DNA from: Enterobacter dykesii
GTDB taxonomy: Bacteria > Pseudomonadota > Gammaproteobacteria > Enterobacterales > Enterobacteriaceae
Assembly (NCBI RefSeq): GCF_008364625.2
Contig: NZ_CP126604.1
Span: 3,100,001 to 3,164,000 of the forward strand
Reading direction: 5' to 3'
DNA: 64,000 nucleotides
Below are positions 27,177 to 38,182 of the stretch, in pieces (the stretch's first letter is position 1; each line of letters starts with the position of its first letter). The notes below the pieces were generated by a model. The model made no database searches. It had not been told where the DNA came from and was given only the letters and a program-made list of their open reading frames with translations. Made by a program: the position numbers and the translations under genes.

Positions 27177-28229
27177 CTATTTTAAGAACGTCACCGCTTT
27201 ATCCGGGAAATCGGTAAACAGCCCCTCCACGCCCGCCTGGTTATACAACACCTCATAAAGCTGATTCACATCCGTGGCATATGGCGGCAGCTGGTCTGCA
27301 CGCACCGTATACGGGTGGACCTGCATCTTGCTGGCGTGCGCCTCTTTCACCATCGCCGTCAGCTTCACGTGACCCGGGGTGGATCCTTCCGCCACCAGCA
27401 TGTGGTAATCCGGCCCGATGCCGTCGGCGTACTGCGCAATCTGCTTCATCGCGCCCGGCTTAAACATCCAGTCGTAGTTATAGTTCACCCACTTGCCGTC
27501 CGGCTGTTTCTCCTGGGTTTCATTCCAGTCGGTATAGGCAATCAGCTGCACCAGATTGAGGTTCACCCCCATTTTCGGCTCCAGCTCGGTTTTGATGCGC
27601 TTCAGCTCGGCGGCATCAAAGCACTGCAGGTAAACTTTGTCCTTCTTGGTGGTGTAGCCATACTGCTTCAGCACCTCCAGCGTTTTCGCGGCGATGTCTT
27701 TCCCTTCCTGATGGTGGAACCACGGCGCTTTGATTTCCGGGTAGATACCGATATTTTTACCGGTTGAGTGGTTCAACCCCTGAACAAACTCAATCTCTTC
27801 CTGGAAGGTATGGATCCGGAAGTCAGATTTGCCCATCGGGAAGCGTCCCGGATAGACCTGCACCTTCTTGCCGTTTTCAATCTCAAAGCCTTCGGTAAAC
27901 TTCAGAGAGCGGATCTCCGCCAGCGTGAAGTCGATGGCGTAGAAACGACCATCTTTGCGCGCGCGGTCCGGGAAACGCTCCGCCACATCCGTCACGCGGT
28001 CCAGATAGTGATCGTGCAGGACCACCAGCTGGTCGTCCTTCGTCATCACCAGATCCTGCTCCAGATAATCCGCGCCCTGGGCATAGGCCATCGCCTTCGC
28101 CGGGAGCGTATGCTCCGGCAGATAGCCGCTCGCGCCGCGGTGGGCGATCACGATTTTATCCGCCGCCAGCGCAGAGCCTGTCATCAGGCCCGCCAGCAGC
28201 AGGCCGGTTGTTACGTAAGATAATTTCAT
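27177..28229 (-). CDS. glpQ: GlpQ, periplasmic glycerophosphodiester phosphodiesterase
   Basis: A 350-residue secreted enzyme that hydrolyses glycerophosphodiesters (deacylated phospholipids) to glycerol-3-phosphate and an alcohol. The signal peptide ends ALA before ADKIVIAHRGASG. The catalytic HRGASGYLPEHT and the Ca2+-site Glu/Asp in DYLEQDLVMTKDDQLVVLHD are intact. It is second in the glpTQ operon, 11 bp after glpT, so the product can be taken up at once by GlpT. Confidence 0.96.
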   Translation of the reverse strand: MKLSYVTTGLLLAGLMTGSALAADKIVIAHRGASGYLPEHTLPAKAMAYAQGADYLEQDLVMTKDDQLVVLHDHYLDRVTDVAERFPDRARKDGRFYAIDFTLAEIRSLKFTEGFEIENGKKVQVYPGRFPMGKSDFRIHTFQEEIEFVQGLNHSTGKNIGIYPEIKAPWFHHQEGKDIAAKTLEVLKQYGYTTKKDKVYLQCFDAAELKRIKTELEPKMGVNLNLVQLIAYTDWNETQEKQPDGKWVNYNYDWMFKPGAMKQIAQYADGIGPDYHMLVAEGSTPGHVKLTAMVKEAHASKMQVHPYTVRADQLPPYATDVNQLYEVLYNQAGVEGLFTDFPDKAVTFLK

Positions 28230-28240
28230 CGCAATACTCC

Positions 28241-29593
28241 TTATTGACGACGCGCCAGCACTTCCGCATGGTGACGTTTCTCACCGATCATGACCACAAT
28301 GAGCAGCAGTACCGCCAGCACGCTGCCGCCGATCATCACCATAAAGCCGCCGTCCCAGCCGAAGAAGTCAACGGTGTAGCCCACGATGGCGCTCGCCGCG
28401 ACCGAACCGCCCAGATAGCCGAACAGACCGGTAAAGCCTGCCGCCGTGCCCGCCGCTTTTTTCGGCGCCAGTTCCAGCGCGTGCAGGCCAATCAGCATCA
28501 CCGGACCGTAGATCAGGAAGCCAATAACAATCATGCAGGCCATATCTACTGATGGGTTGCCCGGCGGGTTGAGCCAGTACACCACGGTCGCGATGGTCAC
28601 CAGGGTCATAAAGAACACGCCCGTCGCGCCGCGGTTGCCTTTAAACACCTTATCTGACATCCAGCCGCAAAGCAGCGTGCCCGGGATCCCGGCGTATTCA
28701 TACAGGAAATAGGCCCAGGAGGACTTATCCAGCGCGAAGTGCTTCACCTCTTTCAGGTAGGTTGGCGACCAGTCGAGGATGCCGTAGCGCAGCAGGTAAA
28801 CGAACACGTTCGCCACCGCGATGTACCACAGCAGCTTGTTCGGCAGGACGTACTTCATGAAGATCTGTTTTGCGGTCAGCTCTTCTTCGTGCTCCTTGCT
28901 GTAATCATCCGGATAGTCGTTTTTGTACTCTTCAATCGGCGGCAGGCCGCAGGACTGCGGCGTATCGCGCATCAGCGCGAAGGCAATAATCGCCACCAGA
29001 ATGGCGCCAAAGGCAGGCATATAGAGCGCCGCATGCCAGTCGTTGAACCAGGCCATCCCCAGCAGGAACAGCAGAGGCGGAATACCGCCGCCCACGTTAT
29101 GGGCGCAGTTCCACACCGACACGATGCCGCCGCGCTCTTTTTGCGACCACCAGTGCACCATGGTACGCCCGCACGGCGGCCACCCCATCCCCTGGAACCA
29201 GCCGCAGAGGAACAGCAGGACGAACATGACGGCGATGCTGGAGGTTGCCCACGGCACAAAGCCCATGAACAGCATGACCGCGGCCGCCAGGATCAGGCCG
29301 GCGGGCAGGAATACCCGCGGATTCGAGCGATCCGATACCGACCCCATGATGAATTTGGAAAAACCGTAGGCGATTGAGATCCCCGACAGCGCGAACCCCA
29401 GATCGCCGCGGGAGAAGCCCTGCTCCACCAGATACGGCATCGCGAGCGCGAAGTTTTTACGTACAAGGTAGTACGCCGCGTACCCGAAGAAGATCCCCAG
29501 GAAAATTTGCCAGCGCAGACGGCGGTATAGCGGATCAATTTCTGCCTCTGGCAGACGCGCCCTGTGCGGCGCAGGTTTGAAGATACTGAGCAT
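28241..29593 (-). CDS. glpT: GlpT, glycerol-3-phosphate:phosphate antiporter
   Basis: A 450-residue, 12-helix MFS antiporter that brings in glycerol-3-phosphate in exchange for inorganic phosphate; it also admits fosfomycin. Substrate-binding R45 (with K46, [10 protein letters not shown]) and the second arginine in [10 protein letters not shown] are present, and the organophosphate antiporter motif is clear. No truncation is seen, so fosfomycin uptake by this route should be intact. ATG 29593 begins [10 protein letters not shown] as in E. coli. First gene of glpTQ, divergent from glpA. Confidence 0.97.
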   Translation of the reverse strand: MLSIFKPAPHRARLPEAEIDPLYRRLRWQIFLGIFFGYAAYYLVRKNFALAMPYLVEQGFSRGDLGFALSGISIAYGFSKFIMGSVSDRSNPRVFLPAGLILAAAVMLFMGFVPWATSSIAVMFVLLFLCGWFQGMGWPPCGRTMVHWWSQKERGGIVSVWNCAHNVGGGIPPLLFLLGMAWFNDWHAALYMPAFGAILVAIIAFALMRDTPQSCGLPPIEEYKNDYPDDYSKEHEEELTAKQIFMKYVLPNKLLWYIAVANVFVYLLRYGILDWSPTYLKEVKHFALDKSSWAYFLYEYAGIPGTLLCGWMSDKVFKGNRGATGVFFMTLVTIATVVYWLNPPGNPSVDMACMIVIGFLIYGPVMLIGLHALELAPKKAAGTAAGFTGLFGYLGGSVAASAIVGYTVDFFGWDGGFMVMIGGSVLAVLLLIVVMIGEKRHHAEVLARRQ

Positions 29594-29683
29594 AACAGCC
29601 TCCGTGGCCTTGAATTGAATGGGCAGGTGGCTCGCACCTGAATTCCAGAGGCGGGGATGTTAAGAAATCACGGTGATTGTTAC

Positions 29684-29699
29684 TGTGAATCAACGCACA
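29684..29699. promoter_or_regulatory. CRP site in the glpT-glpA gap
   Basis: TGTGA-N6-GCACA, 9 of 10 conserved positions of the CRP consensus TGTGA-N6-TCACA. The divergent glp operons are known to be catabolite-controlled. Confidence 0.7.
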
Positions 29700-29722
29700 G
29701 ATTGTTACAGAAATATGACAGA

Positions 29723-29740
29723 ATGCGCAAAAAAGCGCAT
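29723..29740. repeat. Perfect inverted repeat ATGCGC-A6-GCGCAT
   Basis: Six-bp arms around six A residues, between the CRP site and the GlpR operators. It does not match the GlpR, CRP or FNR consensus. Confidence 0.55.
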
Positions 29741-29748
29741 GAAATCAC

Positions 29749-29836
29749 GTTTCACTTTCGAATTTCGCGCGTTTATGTTCGAAATCAAACAAACCACACT
29801 ATTGATATGGCTAAATGATAAAAAAACGAACATAGA
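29749..29836. promoter_or_regulatory. GlpR operator region between glpT and glpA
   Basis: Several GlpR half-sites related to TATGTTCG-N4-CGAACATA occur: TATGTTCG at about 29774-29781, CGAACATA at 29827-29834 and a weaker CTTTCGAATTTCGCG near 29754-29768. GlpR should repress both operons until glycerol-3-phosphate is present. Confidence 0.65.
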
Positions 29837-29845
29837 GGGTAAACA

Positions 29846-31474
29846 ATGACCATTCACGATCCTCGCTACAGCGATGTGATAATCATTGGCGGTGGCGCAA
29901 CCGGCGCCGGGATCGCACGCGACTGCGCCCTTCGCGGCTTAAGCGTCACGCTGCTGGAGCGCCACGATATCGCCACGGGCGCAACCGGGCGTAACCACGG
30001 CCTGCTGCACAGCGGCGCGCGGTACGCGGTTACCGACGGTGAATCCGCACGCGAATGTATTGCTGAAAACCAGATCCTCAAGCGTATCGCCCGCCACTGC
30101 ATTGAGCCGACCGACGGCCTCTTTATTACTCTTCCCGAAGATGACCTCGCCTTTCAGGACACCTTTATTACCGCCTGCACTGCAGCAGGCATTCAGGCTG
30201 AGGCCATGGACCCGACGCTGGCACGACGGCTGGAACCGTCTGTTAACCCGGCGATTATCGGCGCGGTGAAAGTGCCTGACGGCACCGTTGATCCCTTCCG
30301 CCTGACCGCCGCCAATATGCTGGACGCCCGCGAGCATGGCGCACGCATTCTGACCGGGCACGAAGTGACCGGGCTTATCCGCGAAGGTCATCGTATCTGC
30401 GGCGTGCGGATCCTTGATACGCAATATAACGAACACAGCGAGCTGTATGCCGCCGTGGTGGTCAACGCGGCGGGGATCTGGGGGCAGCGCATCGCGGAAT
30501 ACGCGGACCTGTCGGTGCGCATGTTCCCGGCGAAAGGCTCGCTGCTGATCCTCGACCACCGCATCAATAACCACGTGATTAACCGCTGCCGCAAGCCGTC
30601 TGATGCCGATATCCTGGTACCGGGCGACACCATTTCGTTAATCGGTACCACCTCAACCCACATCGACTACAGCGAGATTGACTACAACCGCGTGACCGCC
30701 GAAGAGGTCGACGTCCTGCTGCGCGAAGGGGAAAAACTGGCCCCGGTGATGGCCCAGACGCGTATTCTGCGCGCCTACGCGGGCGTGCGTCCGCTGGTTG
30801 CCAGCAACAACGACCCGAGCGGGCGTAACGTCAGCCGGGGCATCGTGCTGCTCGATCACGCCGAGCGCGACGGCATGGACGGGTTTATCACCATCACCGG
30901 CGGCAAGCTGATGACCTACCGCCTGATGGCCGAGTGGGCGACCGACGCCGTCTGCCGCAAGCTGGGCAATACCGAACGGTGCGTGACGGCAGAACAAGCT
31001 CTGCCCGGCTCGCGTCAGTCCACCGAAAAAACGCTGCAAAAAATCATCTCCCTGCCCGCGCCGCTGCGCGGATCCGCGGTATACCGCCACGGCGACAGAA
31101 CGCCACCGTGGCTTGGTGAAGGAAGATTGAGCCGCAGCCTGGTGTGCGAGTGCGAAGCCGTGACGGCCGGTGAGGTGCAGTACGCGGTGGAGAACCTGAC
31201 GGTCAACAGCCTGCTCGATCTCCGCCGCCGCACCCGCGTCGGAATGGGGACCTGTCAGGGCGAGCTGTGCGCCTGTCGTGCCGCCGGGCTGCTGCAGCGT
31301 TTTCATACCACCACCGCCACCCAGTCGCTCGATCAGCTCAGCGCGTTTTTAAACGAGCGCTGGAAAGGCATTCAGCCTGTCGCCTGGGGCGATGCCCTGC
31401 GCGAAAGCGAGTTTACCCGCTGGGTCTACCAGGGGCTTTGCGGACTGGAGAAGGAGCAACACGATGAAATTTGA
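29846..31474 (+). CDS. glpA: GlpA, anaerobic glycerol-3-phosphate dehydrogenase, subunit A
   Basis: A 542-residue FAD subunit of the GlpABC complex that oxidises glycerol-3-phosphate to dihydroxyacetone phosphate, with fumarate or nitrate as final acceptor. FAD motif [21 protein letters not shown] is near residues 11-31, with the DAO fold through about 380. A BFD-like [2Fe-2S] domain near the C-terminus carries VCECEAV and [10 protein letters not shown]. It overlaps glpB by 11 bp. FNR activation under anaerobiosis is known for the E. coli operon; I did not find an unambiguous FNR box. Confidence 0.96.
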   Translation: MTIHDPRYSDVIIIGGGATGAGIARDCALRGLSVTLLERHDIATGATGRNHGLLHSGARYAVTDGESARECIAENQILKRIARHCIEPTDGLFITLPEDDLAFQDTFITACTAAGIQAEAMDPTLARRLEPSVNPAIIGAVKVPDGTVDPFRLTAANMLDAREHGARILTGHEVTGLIREGHRICGVRILDTQYNEHSELYAAVVVNAAGIWGQRIAEYADLSVRMFPAKGSLLILDHRINNHVINRCRKPSDADILVPGDTISLIGTTSTHIDYSEIDYNRVTAEEVDVLLREGEKLAPVMAQTRILRAYAGVRPLVASNNDPSGRNVSRGIVLLDHAERDGMDGFITITGGKLMTYRLMAEWATDAVCRKLGNTERCVTAEQALPGSRQSTEKTLQKIISLPAPLRGSAVYRHGDRTPPWLGEGRLSRSLVCECEAVTAGEVQYAVENLTVNSLLDLRRRTRVGMGTCQGELCACRAAGLLQRFHTTTATQSLDQLSAFLNERWKGIQPVAWGDALRESEFTRWVYQGLCGLEKEQHDEI

Positions 31475-32681
31475 TACCGTGATTGTCGGCGGCGGGCTGG
31501 CAGGCTTGCTCTGCGGCATCAGGCTCACGAAGCAGGGACTGCGCTGCGCCATTATCACCCGGGGGCAGAGCGCCCTGCACTTCTCGTCGGGCTCTCTGGA
31601 TCTGGTGGACGAAGCGTACCGCGATAAGCTGCCGCCGGAGCACCCGTATCACCTGATTGGCGCCCAGCATATTGACCGCTTTGCGCTGGAAACCGAAGCG
31701 CTGCTGGCGGAGTGCGGCGCGCGTCTGCAGGGCAGCGCCAGGTTCAATCACCAGCGCGTTACGCCGCTCGGCACCCTGCGCTCTGCCTGGCTCAGCCCGG
31801 AAGAAGTGCCCGTTGCTCCCTTCAACGCCGCACGCGTGCGGGTCGTGGGTATTAGCGGCTTTCTGGATTTTCAGCCCCATCTCGCGGCGGCGTCGCTTTG
31901 TCGCCAGGGCGTCAATGCCGAAACGGCAGAGATAGAGCTGCCTGAGCTGGATATCCTGCGCGATAACCCGAGCGAGTTTCGCGCGGTGAATATCGCCCGT
32001 TTTCTGGATGACGAGGACAAATGGCCGCTGCTGTATGACGCGCTCAGGCCCCTCAGCGACAGCTGTGACGCCCTGCTGATGCCCGCCTGCTTTGGTTTAC
32101 GCGACAACCGTCTCTGGCGCTGGCTCTCGGATCGTCTGCCCTGCACGCTCGGCCTCCTGCCAACCCTGCCCCCTTCCGTCCCCGGCATTCGCCTGCACAC
32201 CCAGCTCCAGCGCCAGTTTGTTGCCCAGGGCGGCGTGTGGATGGCGGGGGATGAGGTGAAGAAAATTACGCTGGTGGACGGCGCGGTAAGCGAAATCTGG
32301 ACGCGAAACCACGAGGATATTCCGCTTCGCGCCCGCTTTACGGTGCTGGCAAGCGGCAGTTTCTTCAGCAACGGGCTGCTGAGCAGCCGGGAGGGCATCC
32401 GGGAAGCCATTATGGGGCTGGATGTTCGCCAGCGTGCCTCCCGCGCGGACTGGTATCAGAGTGATTTCTTCTCGCCGCAGCCCTGGCAGCAGTTCGGCGT
32501 GATCGTCGATAACCAGCTGCATCCGCAACTTTCCGGTAAGCCCGTCAGTAATCTTTTTGCCATCGGCTCGCTGCTGGGCGGGTACGATCCCATTGCCCAG
32601 GGATGCGGTGGCGGGGTCTGCGCCGTCACGGCGCTGTATGTGGCAGAGCAGATTAGCCAGCGCGCGGAGGCTGAACAATGA
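31464..32681 (+). CDS. glpB: GlpB, anaerobic glycerol-3-phosphate dehydrogenase, subunit B
   Basis: A 405-residue flavoprotein subunit, probably carrying FMN, which links GlpA to the membrane subunit GlpC. A Rossmann motif lies at the start ([17 protein letters not shown]), and the C-terminal [19 protein letters not shown] is conserved. The start is ATG 31464 ([10 protein letters not shown]), with GGAG about 9 nt upstream, inside the end of glpA. Slightly shorter than my memory of the E. coli protein (419), with no sign of truncation. The stop overlaps the glpC start (ATGA). Confidence 0.95.
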   Translation: MKFDTVIVGGGLAGLLCGIRLTKQGLRCAIITRGQSALHFSSGSLDLVDEAYRDKLPPEHPYHLIGAQHIDRFALETEALLAECGARLQGSARFNHQRVTPLGTLRSAWLSPEEVPVAPFNAARVRVVGISGFLDFQPHLAAASLCRQGVNAETAEIELPELDILRDNPSEFRAVNIARFLDDEDKWPLLYDALRPLSDSCDALLMPACFGLRDNRLWRWLSDRLPCTLGLLPTLPPSVPGIRLHTQLQRQFVAQGGVWMAGDEVKKITLVDGAVSEIWTRNHEDIPLRARFTVLASGSFFSNGLLSSREGIREAIMGLDVRQRASRADWYQSDFFSPQPWQQFGVIVDNQLHPQLSGKPVSNLFAIGSLLGGYDPIAQGCGGGVCAVTALYVAEQISQRAEAEQ

Positions 32682-33868
32682 ACGATACCCGTTTTGAAAG
32701 CTGCATTAAATGCACGGTGTGTACCACCGTCTGCCCTGTGAGCGGGGTGAACCCACGCTATCCCGGGCCAAAGCAGGCCGGGCCGGACGGCGAGCGTCTG
32801 CGCCTGAAGGACGGCAAGCTTTACGACGAGGCGCTGAAATACTGCATCAACTGCAAACGCTGCGAAGTCGCCTGCCCGTCGGATGTGAAAATCGGCGATA
32901 TCATCCAGCGCGCCCGGGCGCGCTACAGCACGCAAAAGCCGACGCTGCGTGACGCTATTCTGAGCCACACAGATCTGATGGGCAGCGTCTCGACGCCCTT
33001 TGCCCCGCTGGTGAATGCCGCGACCTCTCTCAAACCGGTGCGCCAGCTGCTGGATGCGACGCTGAAGATAGACCATCACCGCAGCCTGCCGAAATATTCT
33101 CACGGCACCTTCCGCCGCTGGTACAAATCCGTCGCGGCGGAACAAGCGAAGTATGCCGACCAGGTGGCCTTTTTCCACGGCTGCTATGTGAATTACAACC
33201 ACCCGCAGCTGGGTAAAGATCTGCTGAAGGTGCTAAACGCCATGGGAACAGGCGTTCAGTTACTGAACAAAGAGAAGTGCTGCGGCGTACCGCTGATCGC
33301 CAACGGGTTTACCGATAAAGCGCGCAGGCAGGCTCAGAGCAATGTCACGTCACTGCGCGAAGCGATTGTCGATAAAGGTATTCCGGTGCTGGCGACCTCG
33401 TCCACCTGTACCTTCACCCTGCGCGATGAGTACCCGCATCTGCTGGACGTGGATAATACCGGCCTGCGCGAGCACATCGAGCTGGCGACACGCTTCCTGT
33501 GGCGCAAACTGGATAGCGGGCAGACGTTGCCGCTGGGGACATTACCGTTGAAAGTGGTGTATCACACGCCGTGTCATATGGAGAAAATGGGCTGGTCGCT
33601 CTATACGCTTGAGCTGCTGCGGTTAATTCCGGGCCTGGAGCTGACGGTGCTGGATTCGCGCTGCTGCGGGATTGCGGGAACCTATGGCTTTAAGCGTGAA
33701 AACTACAAAACGTCGCAGGCGATCGGCGCCCCGCTGTTCCGTCAGATTGAAGAGAGCGGCGCGGATATCGTGGTAACGGACTGCGAAACCTGCAAGTGGC
33801 AGATTGAGATGTCCACCGGCAAGCGCTGCGAACATCCGATTACCCTGCTGGCGAAGGCGCTGGGCTGA
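32678..33868 (+). CDS. glpC: GlpC, anaerobic glycerol-3-phosphate dehydrogenase, iron-sulfur subunit
   Basis: A 396-residue membrane-associated subunit that passes electrons from GlpAB to menaquinone. Two [4Fe-4S] motifs lie near the N-terminus ([13 protein letters not shown] and [13 protein letters not shown]). Two CCG domains follow (EKCCGVPL and SRCCGIAG), as in heterodisulfide-reductase-type quinone reductases. Last gene of glpABC, coupled to glpB by a 4-bp overlap. Confidence 0.96.
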   Translation: MNDTRFESCIKCTVCTTVCPVSGVNPRYPGPKQAGPDGERLRLKDGKLYDEALKYCINCKRCEVACPSDVKIGDIIQRARARYSTQKPTLRDAILSHTDLMGSVSTPFAPLVNAATSLKPVRQLLDATLKIDHHRSLPKYSHGTFRRWYKSVAAEQAKYADQVAFFHGCYVNYNHPQLGKDLLKVLNAMGTGVQLLNKEKCCGVPLIANGFTDKARRQAQSNVTSLREAIVDKGIPVLATSSTCTFTLRDEYPHLLDVDNTGLREHIELATRFLWRKLDSGQTLPLGTLPLKVVYHTPCHMEKMGWSLYTLELLRLIPGLELTVLDSRCCGIAGTYGFKRENYKTSQAIGAPLFRQIEESGADIVVTDCETCKWQIEMSTGKRCEHPITLLAKALG

Positions 33869-33873
33869 ACAGT

Positions 33874-33894
33874 GCCGGGGCGAAACGCCCCGGC
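33874..33894. terminator. Hairpin between glpC and yfaY
   Basis: GCCGGGGCG-AAA-CGCCCCGGC, a perfect 9-bp stem with a tight loop, between converging genes. It lacks a T-run on either side, so it is a weak or Rho-assisted terminator. Confidence 0.6.
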
Positions 33895-33901
33895 AAAGGC
33901 A

Positions 33902-35101
33902 TTACTCCACGAACAGCGACTCGACAACGTTAATCCAGCCGTGCTCGCTGGCGACTTCTTTACCGTTCAGCCAGCGGCGCAGCATGTTCAGCGCCATCAT
34001 CGCGCAAACCTCCTGACGCACCGCCAGGCTGTGGCGGGTGATACTCATTTTTACCCGCAGGGCCCAGGTGCCTTCCGGCGTCGCCAGCGCGAAGTTAAGG
34101 TATTCCTCGTCCAGCCCGCCGACAAACAGCGCCAGACCGGCAAAATGCTTCACCCTTCTCTCGGACGCCCAGCGGGCGGTCTGCGCCAGAGTCTCCTGCT
34201 GGAACGGCACCACTTCGCTGGCCAGCAGCGGCGCGTTGACGCGCGACAGCTGCAGCGCGAGCAGGCCACCGGTGAACTGCTCGCTTAAGGTCACGCTCAG
34301 CTGACGCGACTGCAGATGCGTCGCAATCTGCGCCGGAAGCCCTTCCGTGCCTTCAAAGATCAGGCTTTCGCCCGCCACGCGCTGCACCTCGGGCCACAGG
34401 GCCAGCATCGCCTCTTTCTGCTCGGCCGGGCCTGTCAGCTTAAGTTCAATGATCGGCATGGAGGAGCGGTAGCCCATGGAGACGCCCGGCGGCAGCGGGA
34501 GAGGGTCAAGGCTCTGGGCCAGATCGCTTTCCGAGCGGCCAAAAGTGGTCAGACGCAGGCACAGCGGCGGTTCAGGCAGAGTAAAACGATCGCGAAGGCG
34601 CGGCAGGATCTGCTGCTCGACCATCACTTTAAATTCTGAGGGCACGCCCGGCGTGAAGAACATCAGGCAGCGGTTCAGCTGCATGGCAAACCCGCACGCG
34701 GTACCGACCGGGTTATCGACCAGCTCGGCGCTGGCGGGAATTTCAGCCTGTTTGCGGTTACTGGGGGCCATGACGCGGCCACGTTCGGAGAAAAAGCGCT
34801 CCATCTGCGAAAGCCACGCCTCGTGCAGCACCAGCCCTTCGCCTTTTGCGGTCGCGGCGGCCAGCGCGCTGAGATCGTCGCTGGTGGGGCCGAGTCCGCC
34901 ATTCACAATCAGCACGTCGCAGCGTTCGCTGCGCTCGCGCAGAATAGCGACCAGCGACTCAAGATTGTCGCCCACGGTATTGCGGCGCGTTAACGGTAAT
35001 CCTTGCTCAAAGAAAAGATCGGCAAGCCAGGCAGCATTGGTATCAATAATTTGTCCATGCAGCACTTCGTCGCCGGTGGATAACATCTCCACGTTAATCA
35101 T
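33902..35101 (-). CDS. yfaY: YfaY, CinA-like protein
   Basis: A 399-residue CinA-family protein. The N-terminal half is a MoaB/MogA-like domain (VEMLSTGDEVLHGQIIDTNAAWLA and IVNGGLGPTSDD), seen in CinA as a pyrophosphatase domain. The C-terminal half (from about 245) corresponds to the NMN-deamidase domain, but is degenerate compared with PncC, so deamidase activity is doubtful. The length equals E. coli YfaY (about 400). Its cellular role is not established. Converges with glpC; probably monocistronic. Confidence 0.88.
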   Translation of the reverse strand: MINVEMLSTGDEVLHGQIIDTNAAWLADLFFEQGLPLTRRNTVGDNLESLVAILRERSERCDVLIVNGGLGPTSDDLSALAAATAKGEGLVLHEAWLSQMERFFSERGRVMAPSNRKQAEIPASAELVDNPVGTACGFAMQLNRCLMFFTPGVPSEFKVMVEQQILPRLRDRFTLPEPPLCLRLTTFGRSESDLAQSLDPLPLPPGVSMGYRSSMPIIELKLTGPAEQKEAMLALWPEVQRVAGESLIFEGTEGLPAQIATHLQSRQLSVTLSEQFTGGLLALQLSRVNAPLLASEVVPFQQETLAQTARWASERRVKHFAGLALFVGGLDEEYLNFALATPEGTWALRVKMSITRHSLAVRQEVCAMMALNMLRRWLNGKEVASEHGWINVVESLFVE

Positions 35102-35166
35102 TATGTTCTCCCGCTTATTTGGTCAAAACACTATAGCGCAAACGCGGGGTGGAGAAGAGAGAAACT

Positions 35167-35187
35167 GGCGCGACAGAACGCCGCGCC
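35167..35187 (-). terminator. Hairpin after yfaZ
   Basis: GGCGCG (35167-35172) and CGCGCC (35182-35187) form a 6-bp stem 8 nt after the yfaZ stop, with a pyrimidine-rich but not T-rich tail. A weak terminator candidate. Confidence 0.35.
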
Positions 35188-35194
35188 GGAGTGA

Positions 35195-35734
35195 TTAGAA
35201 GCCTGCGCTGACGCCCACGTACGGGCCGTCGGCCAGCGCGTTGTCGCGGTTTCCGTCTTTACCGGCCAGGTTCAGATAGCGATAGCCCGCTTCGATGGTA
35301 ATTGGACGCATGATGGTCCAGCGCGCGCCGGCGTTGGCCTCTTCATAGCTTTCGATACCGCTTGAGAGGGAATCCGGCGAATAGTAGTACTCACCAAACA
35401 GGCCGAAGCTGTCGCCAATTTTCCACTGCAGGCCGCCGCCCACTGCCGCCGCGTATCCTTCGTCACCGTCATTTGGGTTGGTGTAGATACCTTTACCGCC
35501 GACGGTGGCCAGGAACGGGCCAAGAGGAACGTTCAGACCCAGGCCGAGGCTTGCCGCGTCACCGTCGTCATCGTTATGCGTCCAGCCGCCAGTCATCGCC
35601 AGACCGGATGTCTCGGTACCCATGCCAAAACCCAGATGGGTATAATCCTGACCCGCCGAGCCGTTAATGCTGATGGCGTTAGCCGCCGCAGATACAACCA
35701 TCAGGCCGAAGCCCACGAATGCCACTTTTTTCAT
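35195..35734 (-). CDS. yfaZ: YfaZ, outer-membrane beta-barrel protein
   Basis: A 179-residue precursor of the YfaZ family. The signal peptide is about 20 residues, ending ANA before ISINGSAGQDY. The rest is alternating amphipathic strands with the conserved blocks GGKGIYTNPNDGDEGYAAAV and FGEYYYSPDSLSSGIESYEE, ending in a terminal Phe (VGVSAGF) typical of barrels. Function unknown; in E. coli it is described as a predicted porin-like protein. ATG 35734 (MKKVAFVGF) starts a proper signal peptide, so the six upstream codons are excluded. Confidence 0.9.
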   Translation of the reverse strand: MKKVAFVGFGLMVVSAAANAISINGSAGQDYTHLGFGMGTETSGLAMTGGWTHNDDDGDAASLGLGLNVPLGPFLATVGGKGIYTNPNDGDEGYAAAVGGGLQWKIGDSFGLFGEYYYSPDSLSSGIESYEEANAGARWTIMRPITIEAGYRYLNLAGKDGNRDNALADGPYVGVSAGF

Positions 35735-35858
35735 TGTCGTGATCCCACACAATTATTATAAAGAAGTCCCAAAACCGCGAGATTTTAACCGGAGTCTCCC
35801 GGGGATCAAGCACTCTGCGTGCGGCAGGTCAGTAGATTGTAATTATTTGAAACGGCGA

Positions 35859-37220
35859 TTATCCCTTCAGCGAGGCGTTCACCCACTGCTGCAACGCGCG
35901 GCGCGAGACTTTAATGCCGCCATTTTTGAGTTCGGTCGGCAACAGCAGCCAGCGGACGGGTTGCTCAAAACGCGCCACCTTATCCCTGACCCAGTCAGGT
36001 AAACAGGTGATATCCGTTCCCGGCTCGCACTCCACCACCGCCACCGGACGCTGACCAAACTCGGCGTCGTCCAGCGGGACGATAAACACCTGGTTAATCT
36101 GCGGATGGCGGGCGATAACGCGCTCAAGGCTCTCCGGCTGGATCCCTTCTCCGCCGCTAAAAAAGAGGTTATCCATGCGGCCCAGGATCGTCAGGCGACC
36201 GTCATGCCATTCACCGCGATCGCGGGTGGCGAACCATCCCTGCGCGTTGGTCAGCGGAACCAGTTCGCCGTCCCGCCAGTAGCCTGAGGCCATGCTCTGC
36301 GCCCGGATCCAGACCTCGCCGTTAACCACCTGCACCTCTCTGCCCGGCAGCGCATAGCCTACATCCGGCTCGCCGTCTGCCGCTTTCGCGCAGACGGTAG
36401 AGGCAAACTCGGTCAGGCCGTAGCCGCAGAAGGTATGAATACCCTGCTCTCGCGCCTGCTGCGTTAATTCCACAGGAATGGCGGCCCCGCCCAGCAGCAC
36501 CGCTTTCAGTGCGACAGGCTGGTGGGTGTTAAGCAGACGCCAGAGCTGGGTCGGCACCAGCGAGGCATGAGTGCAACCACGCAAAGCCTGCGCCAGCGGC
36601 TGTTTCTCGCGCACGGTTAACCGCGCGCCGGCCTGCAGCCAGCGCCATAAAATCCCCTGCCCGGAAACGTGAAACAGCGGCAGCGAAAGCAACCAGTCGT
36701 CGTCTTCGCCGTAGGGCATCAGCGCCAGCACGCCGCGCGCGCTGGCAAGATGGGCCTCGCAGGTATGCACCGCCGCTTTCGGCAGCCCGGTGGAGCCGGA
36801 GGTTAGCGTCATGGACGCCAGCCGCGCCGGTTGCCACGCAGCGCAATACGCATCGGCTGTCTCGCGCATGCTCAGGGCAGGAAGACCGTCGCAGGTACCG
36901 TCCAGCACCAGCGCAAAGCGCAGCGTCATCTGCGGGAGCAGCACGTCCAGCAGCGGGCGCGGCAGCTGCGGATTCACGGGAAGAATACGCGCCCCGCACT
37001 GGAGCAGCGCCAGCCACGCCAGCAGGGTATGCGGGTGATTATGGGCCAGCAGCAGCACGCCGTCGCCCTCCTCCACGCCCTGACGGTGAAAGCCCGCCGC
37101 AAGGCTGTCGATGCGCGCGCACAGCTGTTGCCAGCTGAGCACCTCGTCGTTCAGCCTCAGGGCCGGTTTATTGGCAAACTGCGCACACCAGTGCCGCCAC
37201 GGCCAGTCGGAAAAACTCAT
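35859..37220 (-). CDS. menE: MenE, o-succinylbenzoate-CoA ligase
   Basis: A 453-residue adenylate-forming enzyme that activates o-succinylbenzoate to its CoA ester in menaquinone synthesis. The P-loop [13 protein letters not shown] is at about residues 137-149. The motifs CGYGLTE and RDRGEW match the ANL superfamily, and the C-terminal lysine region NGGIKVSR is intact. Last gene of menFDHBCE; its ATG overlaps the menC stop by 4 bp. Confidence 0.95.
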   Translation of the reverse strand: MSFSDWPWRHWCAQFANKPALRLNDEVLSWQQLCARIDSLAAGFHRQGVEEGDGVLLLAHNHPHTLLAWLALLQCGARILPVNPQLPRPLLDVLLPQMTLRFALVLDGTCDGLPALSMRETADAYCAAWQPARLASMTLTSGSTGLPKAAVHTCEAHLASARGVLALMPYGEDDDWLLSLPLFHVSGQGILWRWLQAGARLTVREKQPLAQALRGCTHASLVPTQLWRLLNTHQPVALKAVLLGGAAIPVELTQQAREQGIHTFCGYGLTEFASTVCAKAADGEPDVGYALPGREVQVVNGEVWIRAQSMASGYWRDGELVPLTNAQGWFATRDRGEWHDGRLTILGRMDNLFFSGGEGIQPESLERVIARHPQINQVFIVPLDDAEFGQRPVAVVECEPGTDITCLPDWVRDKVARFEQPVRWLLLPTELKNGGIKVSRRALQQWVNASLKG

Positions 37221-38182
37221 CGCAGCGGCTCCAGCGACGCGACATCAAGGCACGGCAGCGCGCTGTCCGGCCACGGGCGAAGAAGCTGAGCCTGCATCAG
37301 GTTCAGCGTGTCGAGGCCGGGGATGGTATCCGGCGTTAACCAGGCGGCAATGCGCGCCAGCTGGGTCAGCCCCAGGCTGGACTCAATCGACGAGCTGATG
37401 ACCGCCGTCAGCCCTAAGGCGTGCGCCGCCGCGACCTGCTCGCGCACATTCGCCAGGCTACCGGTCAGCGTCGGTTTAATCACCACCGCACTGACGCCGG
37501 GCTCGGCGACAAATTCAAAATCGGCCTCGCGCAGGCTTTCATCCCAGGCGATGGCAATCCCCGTTTCGCGGGCAAACGCGCGCGAATCGTCGCGGGTTTT
37601 GCACGGTTCTTCGAGGAAGGCAATGCGGCTGCGGTACGCCGGATTGACGTACTTTGCGAACTGCTGCGCCTTGAGCGGCGTCCAGGCGCGGTTAGCGTCC
37701 AGACGCAGATGAAGGTCGGGGATCGCTTCCAGCAGCAGGTTAGCGACCATGCCGTCGCGCACCGCCTCGTAGAGACCGACTTTAATTTTCGCCACTTTCT
37801 TGCCCGGCATGGCGGAGAGCAGCGCGAACAGTTCGTCCGGATCGCCCGTGCAAAGCGGTGCCGCACGGTAGTTAGCCTCTTCAGGCAGGCTACCGTCCAG
37901 CTCCGCCAGCGCGCAGCTGATGCCAAAAGCCGCGGAAGGCACGTCCGGCAACGCCGGATCCGCCCCCTCACGCCACGCGTCTGCCCACGCCAGCAATACA
38001 GACTGCGCGTCATCCAGCGACTCCAGGCTAAATCCCGGCAGAGGAGAAATCTCGCCCCAGCCTTCCCGCTCGCCCTGCTGCAGATGCACGAAGAAGCCGT
38101 CACGGGTTTTTAACCGCCGTTCACGCAGCACCACGCCCGCGTCCATCGGTATCTGCCAGCGGTAAACCTGCGCGCGACGCAT
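37217..38182 (-). CDS. menC: MenC, o-succinylbenzoate synthase
   Basis: A 321-residue enolase-superfamily dehydratase that turns SHCHC into o-succinylbenzoate. The barrel carries the KxK motif (AKIKVG), the metal ligands in [16 protein letters not shown] and AWDESL, and the second catalytic lysine in VVIKPTLTG. Its ATG overlaps the menB stop by one base and its stop overlaps menE, so it is tightly coupled. Confidence 0.95.
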   Translation of the reverse strand: MRRAQVYRWQIPMDAGVVLRERRLKTRDGFFVHLQQGEREGWGEISPLPGFSLESLDDAQSVLLAWADAWREGADPALPDVPSAAFGISCALAELDGSLPEEANYRAAPLCTGDPDELFALLSAMPGKKVAKIKVGLYEAVRDGMVANLLLEAIPDLHLRLDANRAWTPLKAQQFAKYVNPAYRSRIAFLEEPCKTRDDSRAFARETGIAIAWDESLREADFEFVAEPGVSAVVIKPTLTGSLANVREQVAAAHALGLTAVISSSIESSLGLTQLARIAAWLTPDTIPGLDTLNLMQAQLLRPWPDSALPCLDVASLEPLR

